A stretch of 64,000 bases of DNA from Flavobacteriales bacterium UBA1986 (GTDB lineage Bacteria > Bacteroidota > Bacteroidia > Flavobacteriales_G > Salibacteraceae): the NCBI GenBank assembly GCA_002336245.1, contig DDDG01000026.1, forward strand, positions 121,224 to 185,223, read 5' to 3'. Below are positions 36,875 through 44,205 of this stretch, in pieces. The position numbers were made by a program, and so were the translations under genes. The notes beneath the pieces were generated by a model. That model was not told the origin of the DNA. It did not search any database and saw only the letters and a list, made by a program, of their open reading frames with translations. Position 1 is the stretch's first letter. Each line of letters starts with the position of its first letter.

Positions 36875-38233
36875 CTAATCCTCCTCAACCCAATTTAAGC
36901 GGTCTGCCTGGGCAAATTGCCAAGGTGCCGCATTGTTCTCAATATTGGTAAACATTCCATTCAACTCGGCCGGAGCCGCAGATTCTTCCATCACCATAAA
37001 TCTTCGCAGATCAACAATGATTGAAAGAGGGTCAATGTTCACTGGGCAAGCTTCAACACATGCATTGCATGTTGTGCATGCCCATAATTCTTCTGGTGTT
37101 ATGTAATCGTGTAAGAGAGACTTCCCATCGTCATGATCAGCTCCATTCTTGTCGATGCATTTCCCCACCTCTTCCAAACGATCGCGGGTGTCCATCATGA
37201 TCTTTCTTGGAGAGAGTAATTTCCCCGTTTGATTGGCCGGACATTCGGACGTACAGCGACCACACTCTGTGCAGGAATATGAGTCCATCAACTGTTTCCA
37301 GGAAAGATCTTTTACATCCTTAGCGCCAAATGATTGGGGCACTTCACCCTCGGCTGGAGCAGGAGCTGAAAAAGGATCGGCAGTGGGATCCATCATGAGC
37401 TCCACTTCCTTCTTCACGCTTTCGAGATTGTTGAAACTCCCTTTTTCTTTCAGGTTCGAATACCAAGTGTTAGGGAATGCCAGCAGAATGTGAAAATGCT
37501 TGCTGTAAGGCAGATAATTCATGAAACCAAGAATTCCCACGATGTGAAACCACCACGCTCCCCGTTCAACCATCTGTAGAGAAGCTGCGTCGGAGGGAAG
37601 AAGTGGGTTCAGAAAAGAAGAAAAGAAAAAGCCCCCGTTGATGCCCGTGTTATACTTGTCCAAACCTGCTGAACTCAAATCGGCTACAGACATTGACATC
37701 AATAAGCCATCGCTCGCGTTCATGAATAAAAGCGCAAACATCAAAATGATTTCAAAAATCAAAATGTAGTTGGCATCTGACGTTGGCCAGCCTTTCATCT
37801 CTGGCTTGTGGAACCTAGCTAGACGTTGCACATTTCTGCGCAATAAAAAAACAATGCAGGAGAATAAGACGAGAACTCCTAAAAATTCAAAGAAGTTGAT
37901 GAAACTCTGGTACGCACTTCCAAGGAAACCCGAGAACACACGATGCGCCCCGAAAAGTCCGTCGAGAACAATCTCTAGGACCTCAATATTGATGATGACA
38001 AAGCCAACATAAATTAGAATGTGCATGAAACCTGCTATAGGTCGAGTCACCATTTTACTCTGACCCAATGCAACTCTCGCCATCGTCTTCCATCGTTCTG
38101 GCTTATTGTCGGTTCGGTCGAGGTCACGACCCAAAAGAATGTTGCGTCGTATCCTACTCAGATTGCGATAGAAAAGTACGGAAGCGCCTATGAGGACTAA
38201 GGCAAAAATGGCATTCGAAACACCTATGGACAT
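36875..38233 (-). CDS. Membrane-bound 4Fe-4S oxidoreductase subunit (NarI/HdrC-like fusion)
   Basis: 452 residues. The N-terminal ~250 carry about five or six membrane segments (SNAIFALVLIGASVLFY, GFMHILIYVGFVIINIEVL, FFEFLGVLVLFSCIVFLL, IFEIILMFALLF) with histidines suited to haem binding, as in NarI/HdrE. The C-terminal part has two [4Fe-4S] motifs: CTECGRCTSECPANQTGKLLSPR and CTTCNACVEACPVNIDP. This predicts electron flow between menaquinone and the CCG subunit encoded next. Directly follows the MCE gene (one base apart). Confidence 0.87.
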   Translation of the reverse strand: MSIGVSNAIFALVLIGASVLFYRNLSRIRRNILLGRDLDRTDNKPERWKTMARVALGQSKMVTRPIAGFMHILIYVGFVIINIEVLEIVLDGLFGAHRVFSGFLGSAYQSFINFFEFLGVLVLFSCIVFLLRRNVQRLARFHKPEMKGWPTSDANYILIFEIILMFALLFMNASDGLLMSMSVADLSSAGLDKYNTGINGGFFFSSFLNPLLPSDAASLQMVERGAWWFHIVGILGFMNYLPYSKHFHILLAFPNTWYSNLKEKGSFNNLESVKKEVELMMDPTADPFSAPAPAEGEVPQSFGAKDVKDLSWKQLMDSYSCTECGRCTSECPANQTGKLLSPRKIMMDTRDRLEEVGKCIDKNGADHDDGKSLLHDYITPEELWACTTCNACVEACPVNIDPLSIIVDLRRFMVMEESAAPAELNGMFTNIENNAAPWQFAQADRLNWVEED

Positions 38234-39226
38234 TTACTCTCTGGGCTTTAATTCGGGCTTGTCTTTATCCCTTTTCCCAAATATAGAAAAATGGACATAG
38301 CGTTTTGGATTGACTCTTAGGTCCTCAAGGAGTTTATCCAATTCCAGCGCAGATTGCTCTAGGTTGTTGTACAGAGTATCGTTGTTCACCAGCTCACCGA
38401 TGGTACCCTCACCTCGATTGATTTTGTCGAGAACCTGGGCCGTAGACTCCAATGCCAATTGTGCTGCAATAACAGTTCTGGCCAAATCGGCCTCTGCAAG
38501 ACTGTCTGTGACGGCCGACATCTTGTTGATTATGTTGGTCAAAGATTTGTTATTCGACTGGAAATTCTTTGTGATGGAACCAACATTCGTAATGATTCCC
38601 GAGATTTTAGCCGTTTCACTTTCTACCAAATTATTTACGCTGATGGCCGTCTTTTCAAAACTTTGGAACGACCTTTTAATGCTCACAAAGCTGGCAGACA
38701 AGTTCTCACGCGCTTCTTTATTGAGAATGCTTTGCACGATTACTACAGCGCTGTCGATGGAACCTAAAAGTTGCTTAGTCTTTTCCTCGAGTGGTTTTAT
38801 GCGCTCATCAACCGAAGATTGAAGGTCCATCTCATTTCCTGCAAGCAAAGTATCGCCTGCAACTGCAATCACAGAGTCTGTTGAAAATTCAAGCGTGATG
38901 GCCTTTGTTCCTAGTAGATCGAGACTGACGATTTTAGCAACAGAGTTTCTAGGTATCCTAAGATTCTCTTCAAATATGGTGAAGCCAACTTCTATATCAC
39001 CCGATTCAGGTATCAGGCGAGCGGTGCTCACTTTCCCAACCTTAAATCCATTTAAAACAACTGTATTATCAACTGAAAGTCCGTCCACGTGATCGTAGAT
39101 GGCGTAGTACACTCGATTGTTAGAGAAAATGTTGTTGCCTTTTAAGTAGTTCAGCCCATAGTACAAGAGAGCTACGCTCACAAGTACAAGAATTGCTACC
39201 CGAATCTCACGTGAGCGCTTTTTCAT
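38234..39226 (-). CDS. MCE/MlaD family lipid-transport protein
   Basis: 330 residues. One N-terminal membrane anchor (REIRVAILVLVSVALLYYGLNYLKG), then an MCE domain (NRVYYAIYDHVDGLSVDNTVVLNGFKVGKVSTARL, ~residues 38-115), then a long alpha-helical/coiled-coil tail. MlaD-type proteins form hexameric rings in the periplasm for lipid trafficking between membranes. No Mla permease or ATPase gene is adjacent. It overlaps the amidase gene by four bases and precedes the Fe-S subunits. Confidence 0.9.
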   Translation of the reverse strand: MKKRSREIRVAILVLVSVALLYYGLNYLKGNNIFSNNRVYYAIYDHVDGLSVDNTVVLNGFKVGKVSTARLIPESGDIEVGFTIFEENLRIPRNSVAKIVSLDLLGTKAITLEFSTDSVIAVAGDTLLAGNEMDLQSSVDERIKPLEEKTKQLLGSIDSAVVIVQSILNKEARENLSASFVSIKRSFQSFEKTAISVNNLVESETAKISGIITNVGSITKNFQSNNKSLTNIINKMSAVTDSLAEADLARTVIAAQLALESTAQVLDKINRGEGTIGELVNNDTLYNNLEQSALELDKLLEDLRVNPKRYVHFSIFGKRDKDKPELKPRE

Positions 39227-40449
39227 TTCTCTAATTCTTTAGAAGTTAATTCCAGCGCTTTGGAAATTGATATGCGTTCCCCTTTGTATACGGCGATCAA
39301 AAAGGCATCGGAATAGTGATCCCCCTTTACTTTTCTCTGAAGCTTTAAACCCTCTTCAAAATTTCGCTCGCTGCCGAATGTGTATTTGTAAACCTCGCCT
39401 ACTTTCAATTCCTCAACCCCTTCAAGTCCTTTAAAATTCTCCGCCAAAACCTCAATCGAGTTGTTAGAACTGGCAATTTGCACTTTGAATCTAACTCCTA
39501 GATCCGGAGTTTTAACCTTCTTCTCGGCTGGCTTATTCACCGAAGGCTTCTCCGCTTTTTTGGCTGGCTTAACTTCTACCTTTTCTGGTTCAAGCTGTTT
39601 TGGCTCCTCCTTAGGACTTTCCGTCGCTACAGGTTTTGGAGTTGCTACACCTCGCAAAATATTTAGTTGGTCCTCAATTTCCTTCTTGTAATCCATGAAC
39701 GCAGAAGAAATGGCCTTAGCCATCTTCTCTTGATTGGCTTGACTTCTTAAAAAGGTGCCCTCCTCTTTATTGGTTATGAAGCCATTTTCAATCAATACTG
39801 CTGGCATAGTTGTTTTATAAAGCACTAAAAATCCGGCTTGTTTAACCCCACGATCCTTTCGTCCAAGAGATGTGAATTTCGTTTGAACCTTATCTGCAAT
39901 GCTGAGGCTTTGAGCAAGGTTGGCACTTTGCAATAAGCTGAGAGCTACGTAGGACTCATCAGAATTTGGATCGAACCCTTCGTAAGTAACTTCATAATCG
40001 TCCTCCATGAGGATTACCGCGTTCTCACGTTTTGCGGTTTCAAGGTTGTCCTTCGAGCGATGTAATCCCAAGGCAAATGTTTCAGTTCCGTAAGCGGCAT
40101 GATTGGCCGCGGCGTCGGCATGAATGGATATGAAAAGATCGGCGTTTATTTTATTCGCGATTCTCGCACGTTCATTGAGCGGAATAAAAATGTCCTTATC
40201 CCGCGTGTAAACGACCTTTACGTCAGGATGCGTTTTCTGAATATAGGCTCCAGTCTTCAGGGCAATGCTAAGAACAACGTCCTTCTCTCGCATCTTCTGG
40301 TCGCCAATAGCCCCGGGATCCTTTCCTCCATGACCTGCATCGATCACGACCGTTTTCACACCATACTCTCCAGGAATAATTGGGCGAAATGACGTAGAGA
40401 CTGTCAACAGGACAAGCAGGCTCGCCAATAGAATGCCTCTACTGAACAT
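39223..40449 (-). CDS. N-acetylmuramoyl-L-alanine amidase (Amidase_3)
   Basis: 408 residues from ATG 40449, which opens a signal peptide (FSRGILLASLLVLLTVSTSF). Catalytic domain: VVIDAGHGGKDPGAIG (zinc His), REKDVVLSIALKTG with the following metal Glu, LFISIHADAAANHAAYGTETF (second zinc His), and LIENGFITNKEE (catalytic Glu), residues ~35-270. A Lys/Pro/Glu-rich linker follows, and a C-terminal ~80-residue domain reminiscent of SPOR (FKVQIASSNNSIEVLAENFKG). It cuts amide bonds between MurNAc and stem peptide in the periplasm. First gene of the MCE/Fe-S operon and divergent from lptD. Confidence 0.9.
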   Translation of the reverse strand: MFSRGILLASLLVLLTVSTSFRPIIPGEYGVKTVVIDAGHGGKDPGAIGDQKMREKDVVLSIALKTGAYIQKTHPDVKVVYTRDKDIFIPLNERARIANKINADLFISIHADAAANHAAYGTETFALGLHRSKDNLETAKRENAVILMEDDYEVTYEGFDPNSDESYVALSLLQSANLAQSLSIADKVQTKFTSLGRKDRGVKQAGFLVLYKTTMPAVLIENGFITNKEEGTFLRSQANQEKMAKAISSAFMDYKKEIEDQLNILRGVATPKPVATESPKEEPKQLEPEKVEVKPAKKAEKPSVNKPAEKKVKTPDLGVRFKVQIASSNNSIEVLAENFKGLEGVEELKVGEVYKYTFGSERNFEEGLKLQRKVKGDHYSDAFLIAVYKGERISISKALELTSKELEK

Positions 40450-40476
40450 CAGTTTAAAATTGATGATTAAGCTCTC

Positions 40477-40508
40477 TTTCAGAATACGTAGTTTTGGAGC
40501 GATTTTTG
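40477..40508 (+). promoter_or_regulatory. Putative promoter of lptD
   Basis: TTTC at 40477-40480, a 20-base spacer, then GATTTTTG at 40501-40508 inside the 12-mer GCGATTTTTGCC (40499-40510), identical to the one before the OstA-like gene. Transcription would begin near 40515. Confidence 0.45.
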
Positions 40509-40514
40509 CCTGCC

Positions 40515-43073
40515 TTGCCCAAAAGTAAGACGATTCCCTTGCCGCTACTTCCCCTGCGTTTACAAGTATTCCACGCATTTCTGTTGATAAGCTTCTTGCT
40601 TGTGAACACTTCTTCATTCGCGCAAGAATCTGATTCAACATTACTTCAACTACAACAAGACAGCGCACAAAGTCTTCTGGAAAAAACCAAGCCAAAAAAA
40701 TCAAGTGCATTCGCTGATAAGGTTGACTACAAGGCCAGAGACTCGATGCGGTTCGACCTCAGCACAAAGCTCGTGTACTTATATGGCGCCGCTGAAGTGT
40801 ACTACGAAGACATCGTTTTAAAGGCCGACTCGATTGTTTTGAATTTAGATAAAAGTGAAGTTTTTGCGTCGCACACCTCCGATTCCAACAAAAAAAGAAT
40901 TGGTGAACCCTACTTTGAAGATTCCGGGGAGAATTTTACCGCCCATCAGATGCGATACAACTTCAAATCTAAGAAAGGCTTGATTTACAACGCCACCACT
41001 CAGCAAGCAGATGGAACCATTACTGGAGAGCGCATTAAAAAAGATACCGGAAATGTGATTTTCATCAAAGACGGTCAGTTTTGTCCGTGCGAAAACGCCG
41101 ATGAAGGCACCTACATCAAAGCCAAGAAACTAAAAATCATCCAAAACGATAAGATCGTAACAGGACCTGCCTATTTGGTCGTAGAAAACATCCCAACTCC
41201 ACTTGTTTTACCCTTTGGTTTCTTCCCAAATAAAACCAGTCAGAGTTCAGGAGTTCTTTTACCTGAGTATGGCTTTTCTCCTGGACTTGGGTTCCACTTA
41301 TTGAACGGCGGTTACTTCTGGAATATGAGCGATTACGTCAACACATCGTTTCGGGGAGACATTTACACCCGGGGCAGCTGGGGCTTAAACAATGAGACAG
41401 CTTACCGAAAACGCTATAAATACAATGGTAATTTCAACTTGAGCTATTCCAACTTTACGTCCGGATTTCCGGAGCAACAAAACAGAAGAATTAGTAAAAA
41501 CTTCTTCGTGAGATGGAACCACCGACAGGATCAGAAAGCTCGTCCGAACTCTACTTTTTCCGCCGATGTGAACGCCGGTTCCAAAAACAATTTTCAAAAC
41601 AATTTCAATTCCCGATCAAGCGATTATCTAACAAATACTTTCAAGTCGAACATCAACTACAACTACCGCTTTCAAAATGCTCCTGTAAACCTTACGCTGA
41701 ATGCGAGTCACGACCAAAACTCTACCGACAGCACAATCTCCATTCGCCTGCCCGAAGTCGGTATTTCGGTGAGTCGATTTTTTCCTTTTAAGCGCAAAGT
41801 AAAAGTTGGGAAGGATAAATGGTTCGAGAAGATTGGGATGAACTACACTGGAAACGCAAAGAACCAGGTTAAGGTCAAAGAAGAAAACCTCTTAAAGCCG
41901 AGTATTTTAGACAGCATGCAGAACGGAATGAGTCACAACATTCCAATCAGTACTTCATTTAAGCTATTGAAGTATTTCAGTGTGAACCCAAGTGTTAACC
42001 TTAAAGGCGTTATGCAATTTCAATCCTTGGAACAACGCTGGGATGAAGCAGCCGGAGAAGTTGTGAAGGACACTGTTTCTGGATTTGCTGGATACGGAGA
42101 TGTGAGTTTCAGTTCGGGCCTAAGCACAATCATTTACGGAATGTACAGCTTCAAAAAAGGCAAGGTAAAAGCGATCCGACATGTACTTACCCCCTCTGCG
42201 AGCTTCACCTTTAGGCCCGACTTATCTGATTACTTCTACAAAACAACGGGCATTCCACTGCTGGCTCAAGACAGCATTTCAGATCAAGACAGGTATACAC
42301 CTCTGCAATACGGTTTGTTTGGGCGCCCTTCACAGAGCGAGCAAGGCATCATTCGCTTGGATTTGCGGAACAACTTTGAGATGAAGGTGAAGAACCCAAA
42401 GGACAGCACTGGAGCAGATAAGAAGATTAAGCTACTCGATCAGTTGAGCTTCGGAACGAGCTACGATATTTTTAAAGATTCGCTGAATTGGAGTCCCATA
42501 AATGCTTCTGGAAACGCAAACTTGTTCAACCTCATCAATTTGAGGTTTAGTGGGAATTTAGACCCCTATGCCCTCGACCCCATCACGGGTGCAACTATCA
42601 ATGAATCTTATTACAACGAAACGGGTTCTTTAGCACGGCTGACCCAGGCGAACGTTTCAATCGGCTTTAAAATGGGGAACGCTAAGAAAATCAAAGCAGC
42701 CGCCGAGCGCAATAAAAATTCGGCTTGGGTTTTAGCCGCAATTCCATGGAGTTTAGATGTGAGCTATAGTTTCAACTACACCAAGATCCGACTAAATCCC
42801 GTTTCCCGAAAACAATCCGTAAACCTTCGGGGAACCTTCAGCTTAACCGAGAAATTTAATGTTCGGGCTCAAACCAACTACGATTTTATCGCGAACGAAC
42901 TGAGCTACACGCAAATCAATATCTACCGCGATTTGGGCTGTTGGGAATTGCGATTCGATGTGATCCCTTCAGGAAATCGAAAGAGCTACACCTTTGGGGT
43001 AAACATCAAACCCCAGATGTTGAAAGACCTGAAGCTCGAGCGCAAAAGAGAGTGGTACGATTTGAACAATTAA
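40515..43073 (+). CDS. lptD: LptD-like outer-membrane LPS assembly protein
   Basis: About 850 residues. Signal peptide core LLISFLLVNTSSFA/Q, an OstA-like N-terminal domain (YKARDSMRFDLSTKLVYLYGAAEVYYEDIVLKADSIVLN), then the LptD barrel region (PLVLPFGFFPNKTSQSSGVLLPEYGFSPGLGFHLLNGGYFW) and many beta strands to the C-terminus. With an OstA-like bridge it inserts LPS into the outer leaflet. No ATG exists before residue ~90: candidates are TTG at 40515 or 40539; TTG 40494 lies upstream of the promoter box. The stop interlocks with the pabA stop in TTAA. Confidence 0.85.
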   Translation: MPKSKTIPLPLLPLRLQVFHAFLLISFLLVNTSSFAQESDSTLLQLQQDSAQSLLEKTKPKKSSAFADKVDYKARDSMRFDLSTKLVYLYGAAEVYYEDIVLKADSIVLNLDKSEVFASHTSDSNKKRIGEPYFEDSGENFTAHQMRYNFKSKKGLIYNATTQQADGTITGERIKKDTGNVIFIKDGQFCPCENADEGTYIKAKKLKIIQNDKIVTGPAYLVVENIPTPLVLPFGFFPNKTSQSSGVLLPEYGFSPGLGFHLLNGGYFWNMSDYVNTSFRGDIYTRGSWGLNNETAYRKRYKYNGNFNLSYSNFTSGFPEQQNRRISKNFFVRWNHRQDQKARPNSTFSADVNAGSKNNFQNNFNSRSSDYLTNTFKSNINYNYRFQNAPVNLTLNASHDQNSTDSTISIRLPEVGISVSRFFPFKRKVKVGKDKWFEKIGMNYTGNAKNQVKVKEENLLKPSILDSMQNGMSHNIPISTSFKLLKYFSVNPSVNLKGVMQFQSLEQRWDEAAGEVVKDTVSGFAGYGDVSFSSGLSTIIYGMYSFKKGKVKAIRHVLTPSASFTFRPDLSDYFYKTTGIPLLAQDSISDQDRYTPLQYGLFGRPSQSEQGIIRLDLRNNFEMKVKNPKDSTGADKKIKLLDQLSFGTSYDIFKDSLNWSPINASGNANLFNLINLRFSGNLDPYALDPITGATINESYYNETGSLARLTQANVSIGFKMGNAKKIKAAAERNKNSAWVLAAIPWSLDVSYSFNYTKIRLNPVSRKQSVNLRGTFSLTEKFNVRAQTNYDFIANELSYTQINIYRDLGCWELRFDVIPSGNRKSYTFGVNIKPQMLKDLKLERKREWYDLNN

Positions 43074-43630
43074 ATCTTCAGCCAATTCTCGAGGATCTTT
43101 TTCCCGCTAGGCGTCATAATGCTCTCGGGATGAAATTGAACTCCATACAAAAGACTCTGCTCGTCTTCTACCGCCATGGCGTAGCCTGATTCGTCCCATG
43201 CGGTGCATGAAAACTCCTTCCTTATTTCGCTTCGTTCAATGGCCCAAGAATGATATCGGCCAACAGAAATTCTTGATTCAAGACCAGTAAAAAGTTGAGA
43301 TTGATTTATAATCTCAATATCCGTTTGTTGACCATGCAAAACATGTGGCATATTCACCAATTTCATGCCTCTGTGTTCGCAAAGAGCCTGCATCCCTAAA
43401 CATACGCCCAAGATTTTTTTCTTTCCAGAAAAACGATTGATCAAATCACACATGACTCCCGCTTCCACAGGCAATCCAGGTCCCGGCGATAAAAGGAAGG
43501 CGCTGTACGAATCGGCCTCATCAAGGCTGATCTCATCGTTTCTAAAAACACGGAATTCCGCTCCTAAATCTTCTAGGTAATGACTTAGATTGTAGGTGAA
43601 GGAATCGTAATTGTCGAGGACTAAAATCAC
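43070..43630 (-). CDS. Anthranilate/aminodeoxychorismate synthase glutaminase subunit
   Basis: 186-residue class I glutamine amidotransferase: LDNYDSFTYNLSHYLEDLGA at the N-terminus, oxyanion strand SPGPGLPVEAG, nucleophile GVCLGMQAL (Cys77), and the His-Glu pair in VQFHPES (His167, Glu169). It supplies ammonia to TrpE or PabB; TrpG and PabA cannot be separated and in many bacteria one protein serves both. No trp or pab partner is adjacent. Convergent with lptD. Confidence 0.92.
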   Translation of the reverse strand: MILVLDNYDSFTYNLSHYLEDLGAEFRVFRNDEISLDEADSYSAFLLSPGPGLPVEAGVMCDLINRFSGKKKILGVCLGMQALCEHRGMKLVNMPHVLHGQQTDIEIINQSQLFTGLESRISVGRYHSWAIERSEIRKEFSCTAWDESGYAMAVEDEQSLLYGVQFHPESIMTPSGKKILENWLKI

Positions 43631-43690
43631 GGATCAAAGCTGCACTTTTCTTACTTTTCTCGAGAAAAAAATAACAGACTCGCCAGAAGT

Positions 43691-43698
43691 TATATTTG
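43691..43698 (+). promoter_or_regulatory. -7 promoter box of ridA
   Basis: TATATTTG, exact TAnnTTTG, 21 bases before ATG 43720 and 12 before ATG 43711. No clear -33 element. Confidence 0.55.
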
Positions 43699-43719
43699 AT
43701 GAATCAATGAATGCCCTAC

Positions 43720-44097
43720 ATGAAAGAAATTGTAAAAACGAACAATGCCCCAGAACCCATAGGACCATACAACCAAGCTGTTTGGGCTGGCGACACTCTG
43801 TACATGAGCGGACAAATCGCCATCGACCCGAAGACCGGTCAACTCATCACCTCGAACATTGAAGATGAAACTGAATTGGTGATGAAAAATATAGGAGCTG
43901 TACTCTCTGCTGCGGGTACAGAATTTTCAAAAGTGGTGAAGTGCAGTATTTTCCTCTCCGACATGGAACTCTTCGGCCAGGTAAATGAAATCTATGGTAG
44001 GTTTTTTTCTGAAAATTCGCCAGCGCGGGAAACTGTTGCTGTAAGAACTTTACCCAAAAATGTGAATGTGGAAATTTCTGTAATTGCCTTGCGCTGA
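43720..44097 (+). CDS. ridA: RidA family reactive-intermediate (enamine/imine) deaminase
   Basis: 125 residues: MKEIVKTNNAPEPIGPYNQAVWAG, LYMSGQIAIDPKTGQLI, VVKCSIFLSDMELFGQVNEIYGRFF, ARETVAVRTLPKNVNVEISVIA, the last containing the arginine and glutamate of the RidA active site. It hydrolyses 2-aminoacrylate-type imines made by PLP enzymes. ATG 43720 matches the usual family start better than ATG 43711. Monocistronic from its own promoter. Confidence 0.93.
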   Translation: MKEIVKTNNAPEPIGPYNQAVWAGDTLYMSGQIAIDPKTGQLITSNIEDETELVMKNIGAVLSAAGTEFSKVVKCSIFLSDMELFGQVNEIYGRFFSENSPARETVAVRTLPKNVNVEISVIALR

Positions 44098-44205
44098 TCA
44101 ACTCTAACAGAAAATGGCTGGTGCTTATGTGTTTTCCCTCGATGAAGTTGATAAGTTCATCGAACTCCTGACAAGAAACCCCATGAGCTAAGGTGTTTTT
44201 GAGCC

